Of a stretch of 41,639 nucleotides of DNA, positions 32,340-39,349 are shown piece after piece. Positions within the stretch are counted from its first letter, which is position 1. Every line of letters begins with the position of its first letter. Source of the stretch: a virus. Both the position numbers and the translations under genes were made by a program. Location: positions 1 through 41,639 of the IMG/VR virus record IMGVR_UViG_3300011114_000458; one strand, written 5' to 3'. The notes beneath the pieces were generated by a model that searched no databases, was not told where the DNA came from, and saw only the letters and a program-made list of their open reading frames with translations.

Positions 32340-34930
32340 TTTGGTTCTTTCGGTTGTTGCATAGCCTGTGCCCTGCTCTTGGCAACATCAATACCCATCC
32401 TAACCCCAGCTTCTTGCTGCTGTGCTGCAAGTTTTGCTTTGCTGTCTTGTATCTGCGCCCCCACTTTCAATCCGGCAAGCTGGCTCTGCAACTGAGCTTT
32501 CTGTTGTTCCAGCTTGATTTTGTCGGCTTGTGTTGTGGCATCCACCAAAAGCTTCTTCTCTTGCATAGCGGCCTGTTGAGCCATCTGCTGGTTTTTAGCT
32601 TGTAGCTGCTGCATGGCAATCTGGTTTTTCATCTGCGAATCTTGCGCTTGCTGTTGGGATTGCTGCATAGCCTGTTGGTTCCGCATCTGCAAATCCTGTT
32701 GTTTGATTTGCAACTCCTGCTGTTTAATCTGCAATTCCATTTGCTGCATTTGAATTAACGGGTCTTGTTGATTCTGTTGTGCCTGCTGTTGCGCTGCCTG
32801 TGCTTGATTCTGCTGCAAGACCTGTTGAGCAGCTTGAGCCAGCATCCCAGACAGCGTTGTCTCCACTTCAGGGGGCAACTTCTCATCTTGCGGCGGCATG
32901 GGCATCCCTAGCTGCTGTTCAATCTGCTGTCGATACTGGAACCCTACATGCTCTGCAATGTGGGCCATCATGGCTCCTTGAATAAGAGGAGCCTTGGGGT
33001 TCTGACCAATTGCTTGGGTCACAGAGGGGTCTTGCATCATGGCCTGATGCACTGCAATATGCGCCTTTTGATCCTGATATGAAAACGCTTTGACCGGTTC
33101 TCCTTTGATAATCATCATGTTCTCAGTCACCGGGTCTGTTGGTTTCTGGTCATCAGGCAGGGGAACCAATTTATCTGCATTCTTGATTCCCAAGACCTCC
33201 AGCATGTTGCGGTGCAACTGAGGCAGGTCATAAATATCCGGGGCCATTTGAGCCATCTGAATCACAGCTTGGTACTGGACAACCCGCTGGCTCATGGTGG
33301 CTGCATTGGGATCACTGACCGGAATGACATCTACATCGTCGTAATCTTCCTTCTTGGCTTTCCTTTCACCCACCTCTGGCTCATATGAATAGTCAGGGTC
33401 GGTGTAATCTGCAATGATCCGAGCCAGCAGCTTCAGTTCTTGTTTAAACGCAGCATGAACTCTAGCCTGCACTGCGGTCATCACCTTGAGTTGGCGCTCC
33501 AGCAAGGCCAGAGTTGTCCCTACCGGCGACTGCCCGGACATGTCGCTGATCTTTAAATCTGCGGTGGCGGCAAACCTACGGCCTTCCTCGACAATATTCC
33601 CTAGCAGGGTATAGAGAACTTGGCTAGGTTCCTTGTATGGCAGGGGCAGGATGTTGTCCCGCATAACCCCAGAGCCAATATCTACATCTCGCCATTCACC
33701 GGGGGCAATGGGGGTGTCATCTCCCTTGATTCGGAGTCCTCGGGTCTTGAGACCACCCGGCAAGTTGGACAGTGTTCCTGCGTCCACAAGCTGTCGCATA
33801 ATGCTGGTAGCCGACTTCGCAAACCCTCCGATGAGGTGGAAAAGGCCGAAGCCGTAAGCCCCAAAACCCGGGATGTATTGGTAGTGAACAAAGTGCTGTC
33901 GTTTAAGTCGGAGGTCGTCATCTTCTTCCCAGTTGCGGCGAATTGCCAAAACATCGCCCGTACCCTTAATCAGGGTAACTACATAGGGCAGCATGATCCC
34001 TGTCTCTTCGCCGTCCTTGTCGGTGTCCTCAAAACCCTTCAAATCAAGGTCTGCATGAATTTCATACAAAATAAACCGGTCATCGTTTAAATCACTGAAC
34101 CCGGTCTCTTTGTCCTTGGCTTTCTCAATGTCGGTGGTTTCTTTTGTCGGATCACCAATGTCACATTCCCGGTAAAAACCAGCGGCCTGTAGCTTTAGAA
34201 TCTCATTCTTGGTCTTGTGCATCACATGGGTAACCCGGTAGCAAGACTGAATGTCTGATGCGCCATAGGGCAACAAGATATCTTCTGCCGGGATAAAAAT
34301 AGATGTCTGACGGCCTAGACTGGGGTCGTAGTAGATTTTCTTGAATGCAGAGCCTGTGGCAGGTAAGCTCCACAACATGCGTTCATGTTCTGCACGAAAT
34401 TCAACCATTTTTTCGGTCAACTGAAAGTTCATGTCTTCTTGAACTCTGACCGCAGATTCTTTCTTTTTAGGCGTTTCCTTGCCAATGATCTTGGTCTTAA
34501 CCGGGCCAGCAGCCGGGAATGTTTCGGTGATGGTCTCACTTTGAAACCTAACCACTGCCTCAGTGATCATCGGATGAAATACACCACATGCTCCGTTCCA
34601 AGGCTCTGTTCTCTCTTCATACTGTAGCCCCAGCAATTTCAAGCCCTCTGTGTAGGCTTTCTCCCAATCCTTGCGTCCTGCCTTGTCGTTGTCAATTTCT
34701 GAGGTCAAGTCAGAACTAAGGGTTTGCATTGCCCCTTCGTCCATCTCCTCTGCAAGGTTTGCAGAAAAATCTTCTTCACCCATAGCATCTGGATCAATCT
34801 CAATTTCCATGCCCCCCATACCAATCTTCAGTGACTCCGGGTCAACGATCTCAATTTCAATTGCCTCATCACCCATGTCATCCAAACCCATTGGGGCTTG
34901 GTACAACGCTTTATCAATGTTGGTTGCCAT
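32336..34930 (-). CDS. Portal protein
   Basis: 864 aa, ATG start. An acidic N-terminus (MDDMGDE-like GLDDMGDEAIEIEIVDPESL) leads to a helical body with GACGVFHPMITEAVVRFQSE, ETFPAAGPVKTKIIG and KISDMSGQSPVGTTLALLER, QLKVMTAVQARVH. These are signatures of podovirus (P22-type) portals. The C-terminal 200 residues are a Gln-rich coiled-coil (QQAQQNQQDPLIQMQQMELQ and so on), which fits the barrel or a long internal helix. The portal forms a 12-mer at one capsid vertex and takes DNA from the terminase encoded immediately upstream. Confidence 0.88.
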   Translation of the reverse strand: MATNIDKALYQAPMGLDDMGDEAIEIEIVDPESLKIGMGGMEIEIDPDAMGEEDFSANLAEEMDEGAMQTLSSDLTSEIDNDKAGRKDWEKAYTEGLKLLGLQYEERTEPWNGACGVFHPMITEAVVRFQSETITETFPAAGPVKTKIIGKETPKKKESAVRVQEDMNFQLTEKMVEFRAEHERMLWSLPATGSAFKKIYYDPSLGRQTSIFIPAEDILLPYGASDIQSCYRVTHVMHKTKNEILKLQAAGFYRECDIGDPTKETTDIEKAKDKETGFSDLNDDRFILYEIHADLDLKGFEDTDKDGEETGIMLPYVVTLIKGTGDVLAIRRNWEEDDDLRLKRQHFVHYQYIPGFGAYGFGLFHLIGGFAKSATSIMRQLVDAGTLSNLPGGLKTRGLRIKGDDTPIAPGEWRDVDIGSGVMRDNILPLPYKEPSQVLYTLLGNIVEEGRRFAATADLKISDMSGQSPVGTTLALLERQLKVMTAVQARVHAAFKQELKLLARIIADYTDPDYSYEPEVGERKAKKEDYDDVDVIPVSDPNAATMSQRVVQYQAVIQMAQMAPDIYDLPQLHRNMLEVLGIKNADKLVPLPDDQKPTDPVTENMMIIKGEPVKAFSYQDQKAHIAVHQAMMQDPSVTQAIGQNPKAPLIQGAMMAHIAEHVGFQYRQQIEQQLGMPMPPQDEKLPPEVETTLSGMLAQAAQQVLQQNQAQAAQQQAQQNQQDPLIQMQQMELQIKQQELQIKQQDLQMRNQQAMQQSQQQAQDSQMKNQIAMQQLQAKNQQMAQQAAMQEKKLLVDATTQADKIKLEQQKAQLQSQLAGLKVGAQIQDSKAKLAAQQQEAGVRMGIDVAKSRAQAMQQPKEPK

Positions 34931-34939
34931 TTGGTATCC

Positions 34940-36484
34940 TTAGTAATATGCGGCTTGTCTGCTGCGCCTAAATATTCTAGGCTCTTCTTTTTCGTCGGAG
35001 TCCAATGAGATAAACCCCCCTTGGCGGTAGCGCAGCAGCGCTTGTGTGGTGGTGTCCACGTAGTCGTCATGCTCTCCCACAGGAAACGCTGCCATTTCTT
35101 CTATGACTTCCCTAGCCCACCGAGTGTCTGGGGCCCATACTTTACCCGAAGTGAACAGATCGGCTACGGCGTTCATCCGCACCATTTTGTCGTTTCCCCG
35201 GCTGGGGGTGAACTCTTGCACAGGTATGCCCATTGCCCGAAGTTCCTGAATCAGGGGAGACCCGGCGGCTTTCTTTTCCACAATAATACTATCAGGTTCC
35301 CAATCCTTCCAGTGTTTTAGTGCTACTGCTTTCAATTCCGGGAAGGCCATCCGGTCTTTGAACGCATCCAGCAGTATGAGTTGGGGGGAGCCGTTTTCTT
35401 CTTCGTTGTACCAAATCCCCCATGTTGTACACGCACTGTAGTCAGCGGTTGTCTTGGTCTCAAAGGCGGTGTCCCACGACTGTATGATGTACTCACATTT
35501 GGGCGCATCGTCATGGGGCCAGACCCGCCAATCCTTACGGGAGACCACTGCCGACATGTCTGAGGTGGGCTGTTGCATGTACTGTGCGTTCCAGTACCGG
35601 GGCTCCAAGCTGGCTTTGGTCGTCTCCAGCAATTCTATGGGCCACTGTTCAGGCCACAAGGCTTTGCCAGAAGGTAGGATGGCGGGTAGCTCCACAATCT
35701 CCCACGGCGTGGAGTCCGGGTTCTTGGTCTGGTAGTCCAGCAGCCGCCCGGTTAAGTCTAGTAGTGACCAACGGGTCATTACCACAATAATGGCTCCCCC
35801 CGGCATTAGTCGTTGTAGCGGCCCGGTCTGAAACCACGACCATGCGGTATCAAACGCCAAGCGGCTGTTGACCTTTATGTCTTGCTCCGAATGCGGGTCA
35901 TCAATAACGAATAGGTCAGCGCCGCGCCCAGCAAGTGCACCGCCAACACCCGCTGCGTAGTATTGGCCCCCGGCTGTAGTTGACCATTTACCGGCGGCTT
36001 TTTGGTCACTGGCAACAAGGGTGCGGGGGAAGATTTCATGGTATTCCTCTGAGTCAATCAGGTTGCGTACTCGTCTGCCATAGTCTTCGGACAGGGACGC
36101 CGTGTGCGTCCCCATGATAATTTTCTTTTCTGGGTACTTGCCTAAAAAATAAGCAGGGAACAAGTAAGAGGCAAATTCCGATTTCCCGTGCCGGGGAGCT
36201 ATGTTGACGATCACCCTTTTCTTACTGCCCTCAATCACATCTGTAAATATCTTTGCCAGCTTGCGGTGGTGGGGGCCAATTTTAAATCCGGGGTACACAC
36301 CTTGAGCAAACCCCAAGGGGCTGTGTTTAGCGGCAGTCAATCGGGCGCGTTGCTCACGAATACTCAGGTCATCAAACAGTTCAATCTTGTCCTGCAATGA
36401 CATGGATGGCAAAGCGCGTTGGAGCGCTTCCAGTTCCACTTTACTTAAGCTGGTCAGTGTCTGTAGATTCATTAACTGGGACAT
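34940..36484 (-). CDS. terL: Terminase large subunit (ATPase and nuclease)
   Basis: 514 aa. The motor is visible: Walker A APRHGKS (96-102), Walker B LFVIDDP (191-197) and the coupling motif TRW (237-239). The RNase H-like nuclease follows with SWDTA (Asp338), IVEKKAAG (Glu403) and HDDYVD (Asp473/Asp474) as the likely metal ligands. The enzyme cuts concatemeric DNA and pumps it through the portal. The ATG at 36484 overlaps the small-subunit gene by 44 bases, which is typical. Spacing to the portal is 9 bases. Function is certain; the gene subfamily (headful or cohesive-end) cannot be told from this. Confidence 0.97.
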   Translation of the reverse strand: MSQLMNLQTLTSLSKVELEALQRALPSMSLQDKIELFDDLSIREQRARLTAAKHSPLGFAQGVYPGFKIGPHHRKLAKIFTDVIEGSKKRVIVNIAPRHGKSEFASYLFPAYFLGKYPEKKIIMGTHTASLSEDYGRRVRNLIDSEEYHEIFPRTLVASDQKAAGKWSTTAGGQYYAAGVGGALAGRGADLFVIDDPHSEQDIKVNSRLAFDTAWSWFQTGPLQRLMPGGAIIVVMTRWSLLDLTGRLLDYQTKNPDSTPWEIVELPAILPSGKALWPEQWPIELLETTKASLEPRYWNAQYMQQPTSDMSAVVSRKDWRVWPHDDAPKCEYIIQSWDTAFETKTTADYSACTTWGIWYNEEENGSPQLILLDAFKDRMAFPELKAVALKHWKDWEPDSIIVEKKAAGSPLIQELRAMGIPVQEFTPSRGNDKMVRMNAVADLFTSGKVWAPDTRWAREVIEEMAAFPVGEHDDYVDTTTQALLRYRQGGFISLDSDEKEEPRIFRRSRQAAYY

Positions 36485-37040
36485 CCACTACGTCAATCAC
36501 ATGCATAAACTTGTTCAGCTTTTCTTTAATGCGTTGCTCCAACTCGGTGTCTGACATGTCGGTTTTCTTAATCTCCACACGTTCCGTAAATAGCGCCACC
36601 TCAGTTACCTTGCCTAGCATCTCCAACGCTTTGAGCCGGAAGCGGGTGTCGGGGTTTTTGGTTTCTTCAAGTATCTGTGACACGGCGTAGCCGCGAAGCT
36701 CTTTGGCCTGCTCTACGAAAGCCCAGTCATATGCAGTCAACATCCCTACCAGATGGCGCACCGCTTGGGGAGTCTTTATGTTGGTGAGCGCCAACTTTGT
36801 GTTTTGAGGTGGGGCTCCTGCAGCCATTGTGGCAAACGCTGCACGTACCGCCTGCGAGTCCGCAGCCGTTTCAATCTCTTCGTCTGGAATAGCGCCGAGT
36901 TGTTTTAACCAATCTGCCGTTTTAACTTTGGCGTCAATGATGTCCGCAGCCGACTGATTGGCAATAGGGGTGACCACACCCCCGGCGGGGATGTTTTCTA
37001 TTTCGGGGTGGTATTCCCCGTTGATGAGGTGGTTAAACAT
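36441..37040 (-). CDS. terS: Terminase small subunit (DNA recognition)
   Basis: 199 aa. The C-terminal half (FRLKALEMLGKVTEVALFTE, RVEIKKTDMSDTELEQRIKE) has the pattern of small terminase subunits, which bind the packaging site and recruit the large subunit. The N-terminal part is less recognisable. The ATG at 37040 lacks a strong ribosome site; an AAAGGAG lies some 23 bases upstream. It is the first gene of the leftward block. The call rests on the pattern plus the overlapping terL gene. Confidence 0.8.
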   Translation of the reverse strand: MFNHLINGEYHPEIENIPAGGVVTPIANQSAADIIDAKVKTADWLKQLGAIPDEEIETAADSQAVRAAFATMAAGAPPQNTKLALTNIKTPQAVRHLVGMLTAYDWAFVEQAKELRGYAVSQILEETKNPDTRFRLKALEMLGKVTEVALFTERVEIKKTDMSDTELEQRIKEKLNKFMHVIDVVDVPVNESTDTDQLK

Positions 37041-37121
37041 AGGCAGTACGTAATAGTGTACACTCCTTTTTGAGTGGCGGTAGTTTCCGTTGCTTCTCCT
37101 TGATAGGCAATCCTATCTTTA

Positions 37122-37145
37122 CCCCCCGCACTGGGGGGTTTTTTT
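37122..37145 (+). terminator. Rightward rho-independent terminator in the divergent region
   Basis: CCCCCC, loop GCACT, GGGGGG and seven T's (37139-37145) form a compact intrinsic terminator for + strand transcription. It faces toward the early operon, so it would stop rightward transcripts coming from the antisense side of the terminase genes before they reach the early promoter. The reverse strand lacks a T run. Confidence 0.7.
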
Positions 37146-37155
37146 ATGGGTATTT

Positions 37156-37169
37156 GTCTAACATTAGAC
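37156..37169. promoter_or_regulatory. Small palindrome, possible operator
   Basis: GTCTAA-CA-TTAGAC is a perfect 6-bp inverted repeat with a 2-bp centre, about 116 bases before the leftward terS start. CATTAGAC recurs at the inverted repeat after the capsid gene. Binding partner unknown. Confidence 0.35.
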
Positions 37170-37194
37170 ATAGTATGCAATGGATTTTTATAAT

Positions 37195-37345
37195 TTTTAT
37201 GGGGCGTGGTGTTTTGTTTTGATGGGGGGTGGGTGTGGGTTTGGTGTTGCTGATTTGGGGGAAACGTGTAGTGCGGGTATGGATTAGTGTTGTTGTGTGA
37301 GCGGTGTTGCTTGGCCCAAAAGGGGGGCTGGGGGTACAGTGGGGT
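37195..37345 (+). other. G/T-rich, strand-asymmetric tract
   Basis: The + strand is unusually rich in G and T, with runs of six, three and three G's at 37224-37239, five at 37257-37261, and again six, five and four G's at 37322-37344. There is no gene. G-quadruplex formation, an origin-type structure or a packaging/terminase site are possible in this position beside terS, but nothing decides between them. Confidence 0.45.
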
Positions 37346-37384
37346 CTGAGATTACTGCATTTCCACGCTACTGAGATTACTGCA
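37346..37384. repeat. 14-bp direct repeat upstream of the early promoter
   Basis: CTGAGATTACTGCA occurs at 37346-37359 and again at 37371-37384, 25 bases apart centre to centre. The second copy ends 14 bases before the -10 box, so the pair overlaps the expected -35 region. It is a plausible activator or repressor site. Confidence 0.5.
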
Positions 37385-37395
37385 AATACCCCTCA

Positions 37396-37404
37396 TGGTA
37401 CAAT
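37396..37404 (+). promoter_or_regulatory. Extended -10 promoter of the early operon
   Basis: TGGTACAAT is an extended -10 (TGn plus TACAAT at 37399-37404), similar to the TGCTACAAT of the HNH promoter. No good -35 is visible; ATTACT lies at the right distance. It precedes the first rightward gene by about 80 bases. Confidence 0.45.
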
Positions 37405-37434
37405 AGAGGCATCGGTTGGGACTTCCTGCCGATA

Positions 37435-37455
37435 GGGGGAGAATGGTTCTCCCTC
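37435..37455 (+). repeat. Early-operon palindrome, copy 1
   Basis: Arms GGGGGAGAA and TTCTCCCTC pair with one G-U and a three-base loop. It lies 27 bases before the start of the first early gene. It is the most divergent of the long copies. Confidence 0.8.
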
Positions 37456-37482
37456 TGGTTCATCAATGCAATAGGACTTATC

Positions 37483-37884
37483 ATGAAAATCAAATCTACA
37501 GTAATCTCGCAGTTCATTCAGACCAATGCAGGGGCGTACACCGCAGCGGCTTTGGTGTTTTGTGAAATGGAAAAGACCGGACTGGCATGGGCAACAGCCC
37601 TTGCTGCTGCTGGTGTGGTTGGCACAGACGTCAAAGTCTTTGCCACTGTATGGGTGGCCAAAACCTCAGAGGTGATGCCCCATGAGTATCGGAACACATG
37701 GGTGTTCACCAAAGACTCAGCAGAGCACAGTAGGGTGAAATACCTATGCTCTTTGGCATCTGGGGCAGCAGCAAAGAAAGCCAGCGGTCGCAAGTCCGCT
37801 AAAGTTGACCCTGTGGAAGTGCTGCTCAAGGGCTACAGGGCGCTGACAGCGGCCCAGAAAAAGGCGTTCATTGCGGCCATCTAA
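37483..37884 (+). CDS. Early gene, unknown function (133 aa)
   Basis: 133 aa, ATG with AGGA upstream. The first ~60 residues (MKIKSTVISQFIQTNAGAYT, then AAALVFCEMEKTGLAWATAL) are Ala-rich and helical. A Val-rich beta part follows (VGTDVKVFATVWVAKTSEVM), then a basic C-terminus (AAKKASGRKSAKVDPVEVLL). It might bind DNA by its C-terminal charge. There is no recognisable domain. First gene of the rightward operon, directly after the promoter region and the first palindrome. Confidence 0.75.
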   Translation: MKIKSTVISQFIQTNAGAYTAAALVFCEMEKTGLAWATALAAAGVVGTDVKVFATVWVAKTSEVMPHEYRNTWVFTKDSAEHSRVKYLCSLASGAAAKKASGRKSAKVDPVEVLLKGYRALTAAQKKAFIAAI

Positions 37885-37897
37885 GCCGCTACCAATC

Positions 37898-37920
37898 AGG
37901 GGGAGAACTGTTCTCCCCCT
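37898..37920 (+). repeat. Early-operon palindrome, copy 2
   Basis: A perfect inverted repeat: arms AGGGGGAGAAC and GTTCTCCCCCT around a single T. As RNA it would form a stem of about ten pairs. It lies between the first and second early genes. No T run follows, so it is not a classic terminator. Confidence 0.85.
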
Positions 37921-37936
37921 ACTTTTAGGACTCTCT

Positions 37937-37979
37937 CACAGCGCATCCGCAAGGGTGTGCTGTGGGGGCAATCTTGCCC
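37937..37979 (+). repeat. Two further hairpins before the second early gene
   Basis: CACAGCGCA at 37937-37945 pairs with TGTGCTGTG at 37956-37964 (one mismatch). GGGCAA at 37966-37971 pairs with TTGCCC at 37974-37979. Together with the palindrome at 37898 they fill the leader of the next gene with structure. Confidence 0.55.
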
Positions 37980-37998
37980 TGCCTATAGGAAAAGCATC

Positions 37999-38388
37999 AT
38001 GCGTATCGTAAACCTGACTCAACACCCGGCAACCCCAGAGCAAATCGCTGGGGGCGTCGTAGACCTGACACCCGCACAGCGGGGTGTAGTGAGCCGATGG
38101 CTCACCTTTGACGAAACGCCGACACGTCGACAGGTGAAATGCCGAGCCGCCCTGCTGGCGCAAGCCGCAGCCAACGACAGTCAGGAAGTAGGGGAAGTCG
38201 GGCATTTTGATGCCGCCATGATTGGCGGTGCGCCTTACCTGATGAGGCCAATGGAGGAAGCCCTGCTGGCACAGAATATCAAACCCCTGTACGCCTTCTC
38301 TCGGAGGGAGTCGGTGGAAACAGTCGCTGCCGATGGCAGTGTAACCAAGACCAACGTGTTCCGACACGCTGGGTTTGTCGGAGAGTAA
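37999..38388 (+). CDS. Conserved-looking early protein, NLTQHPATPEQ family
   Basis: 129 aa from the ATG at 37999, with AGGA eight bases upstream. The start (MRIVNLTQHPATPEQIAGGV), the middle IGGAPYLMRPMEEALLAQNI and the end (KPLYAFSRRESVETVAADGS, then FRHAGFVGE) look like a well-conserved compact alpha/beta fold that I remember from phages and bacteria without a known function. The alternating beta-strand and helix pattern could be Rossmann-like. It lies in the early operon between palindromes. Function unknown. Confidence 0.75.
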   Translation: MRIVNLTQHPATPEQIAGGVVDLTPAQRGVVSRWLTFDETPTRRQVKCRAALLAQAAANDSQEVGEVGHFDAAMIGGAPYLMRPMEEALLAQNIKPLYAFSRRESVETVAADGSVTKTNVFRHAGFVGE

Positions 38389-38389
38389 C

Positions 38390-38405
38390 GGGGGGAACTC
38401 CCCCC
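38390..38405 (+). repeat. Short G/C hairpin after the second early gene
   Basis: GGGGGG-AACT-CCCCCC is a six-pair stem with a four-base loop right after the TAA stop. It keeps the GGGG...CCCC outer part and the AAC of the longer palindromes but lacks the GAGAA/TTCTC middle. It may be a reduced copy. Confidence 0.55.
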
Positions 38406-38457
38406 ATGATTGGGTTAGTTGCGTGCCCTCTCACGCAGCGTAGTTAGGAGAGAATCA

Positions 38458-38598
38458 ATGAACGTAGCTCTTGGAATTATTGGCACGGCTTGCGTGGCCG
38501 CTGCCTTGGGCCAGCTCATCCCCGAGGGGATGTGGCTGTGGCTGGCAGCGCTGGCGTACGGGTGCTGCACCCTGACGCTGGCATTTGTCTGGGACTAA
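38458..38598 (+). CDS. Tiny two-helix membrane protein
   Basis: 46 aa: MNVALGIIGTACVAAALGQL, IPEGMWLWLAALAYGCCTLT, then LAFVWD. The ATG has AGGAG about eight bases upstream. Two hydrophobic segments are separated by a short PEG turn, so it should be a hairpin in the inner membrane. Early phage membrane proteins often change host physiology or exclude other phages; here the role is unknown. Confidence 0.65.
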   Translation: MNVALGIIGTACVAAALGQLIPEGMWLWLAALAYGCCTLTLAFVWD

Positions 38599-38635
38599 GC
38601 ACTCTATAGCCCTGTGACAGGGGGCTATGTAGTGC
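38599..38635 (+). repeat. Strong hairpin after the membrane-protein gene
   Basis: GCACT and ATAGCCC pair with GGGCTAT and AGTGC, giving about 12 pairs with a small internal mismatch and a loop of about nine bases. It begins right after the stop. No T run follows; an mRNA-protecting or processing hairpin is plausible. Confidence 0.6.
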
Positions 38636-38642
38636 GCTGTTA

Positions 38643-38663
38643 GAGGGAGAACTGTTCTCCCCC
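38643..38663 (+). repeat. Early-operon palindrome, copy 3
   Basis: Arms GAGGGAGAAC and GTTCTCCCCC around T, with one A-C mismatch. It ends 23 bases before the start of the 76-aa gene. Confidence 0.8.
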
Positions 38664-38686
38664 TGAGTGTCACTGAGGAGTTAATC

Positions 38687-38917
38687 ATGAAAACCACCAT
38701 CATGGGTGTCGAGTACACCATCATCCGCAGGCAACCCCTGCGTAATGACCCATCTTACTGGGTCATCCATGCCGTGAGCATGGACGGCAGAACCACCGCG
38801 CACAGTAGCACCGAGGCTTTCCTCGGGTGGGCAGAGCGTGAAGGCATGGCCCAACGCTCCGAACGCCGCCCTATGGGTGTGATGAGGGCCGCACTTTTGC
38901 GTGCTGGTTTGCAGTAA
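38687..38917 (+). CDS. Small early protein, unknown function (76 aa)
   Basis: 76 aa (MKTTIMGVEYTIIRRQPLRN, WVIHAVSMDGRTTAHSSTEA, FLGWAEREGMAQRSERRPMG). ATG with GAGGAG about eight bases upstream. It is basic, mixed alpha/beta, with no recognised motif. It is the last gene before the long AT-rich gap. Confidence 0.72.
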   Translation: MKTTIMGVEYTIIRRQPLRNDPSYWVIHAVSMDGRTTAHSSTEAFLGWAEREGMAQRSERRPMGVMRAALLRAGLQ

Positions 38918-38929
38918 TCTCGCCCAAGG

Positions 38930-38996
38930 GGGGTGGCCCACCTTTTTCCTGCAATGTCCAAGACTAATGGGCGCTGTACAGGAAGTGGGCTACCCC
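38930..38996. repeat. Imperfect inverted repeat, left side of the AT-rich gap
   Basis: GGGGTGGCCCAC (38930-38941) pairs with GTGGGCTACCCC (38985-38996) with one mismatch, and an inner TCCTG/CAGGA adds to the stem. The same core, GGTAGCCCA / TGGGCCACC, occurs again at 39209-39217 and 39264-39272. Confidence 0.55.
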
Positions 38997-39035
38997 TAAG
39001 TTGTTGTTCTATAAGCGGTTCCAGCGGGGGGTGTC

Positions 39036-39167
39036 CTATATATATAATTAAATAGATTTACTTTATATATACAGCAATCTCCTTTTATCCATTCGTTCTT
39101 TCTTTTGCGTTTGATTTAATAGAAGATTACAAGGTCTTTGGTTTATTTATATTTGAGTGTATACTTG
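39036..39167. other. AT-rich island in the longest early gap
   Basis: The tract is much richer in A and T than its surroundings, with TATATATATA at 39037-39046 and TATATATA at 39064-39071. It lies in the 407-base stretch 38918-39324, between two copies of an inverted motif. It could be an unwinding element of a replication origin or an AT-rich promoter region. No gene is evident up to 39178. Confidence 0.5.
39138..39165 (+). promoter_or_regulatory. Possible promoter at the end of the AT-rich island
   Basis: TATACT at 39160-39165 resembles a -10 box; TTGGTT at 39138-39143 with a 16-base spacer is a weak -35. It would drive the small frame at 39179 and the 265-aa gene. Chance matches are likely in such AT-rich DNA. 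Confidence 0.3.
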
Positions 39168-39178
39168 GGACAGGAGCC

Positions 39179-39349
39179 ATGCGAACCCTTGTGCCACAGG
39201 GGTTTGATGGTAGCCCACCTCTTGTCCTAGCACCTGTAGTCTGGGACATCGTTAGACATTTACTGGGCCACCCCCCACCCAAAAAGCAGCGGGAGAACGG
39301 TTCTCCCCCTAAAAAGGAGCCGATATGGTTGAATCTTACGCAGCGCTAA
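39179..39349 (+). CDS. Possible 56-aa gene running through a palindrome
   Basis: ATG after ACAGGAG, with a short two-base spacer. The frame reads MRTLVPQGFDGSPPLVLAPV, then VWDIVRHLLGHPPPKKQREN, then GSPPKKEPIWLNLTQR. It overlaps the start of the 265-aa gene by 25 bases. It translates palindrome copy 4 as RENGSPP. It could be a real leader-type peptide or a chance frame. Confidence 0.35.
   Translation: MRTLVPQGFDGSPPLVLAPVVWDIVRHLLGHPPPKKQRENGSPPKKEPIWLNLTQR
39209..39272. repeat. Second imperfect inverted repeat of the GGTAGCCCA motif
   Basis: GGTAGCCCA (39209-39217) and TGGGCCACC (39264-39272) pair with one mismatch. It repeats the core of the inverted repeat at 38930-38996 and lies on the other side of the AT-rich island. 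Confidence 0.5.
39291..39307 (+). repeat. Early-operon palindrome, copy 4
   Basis: Perfect arms GGGAGAAC and GTTCTCCC around G; CC follows on the right. It ends 17 bases before the start of the 265-aa gene, whose ribosome site AAAGGAG lies directly after it, so a hairpin here could affect translation. Confidence 0.85.

Noticed and set aside
36998-37171. Leftward frame of 57 codons (MSNVRQIPIKKPPSAGGKDR...) before terS
   Set aside because: No ribosome site before the ATG, it encodes the terminator hairpin, and it overlaps terS by 43 bases.
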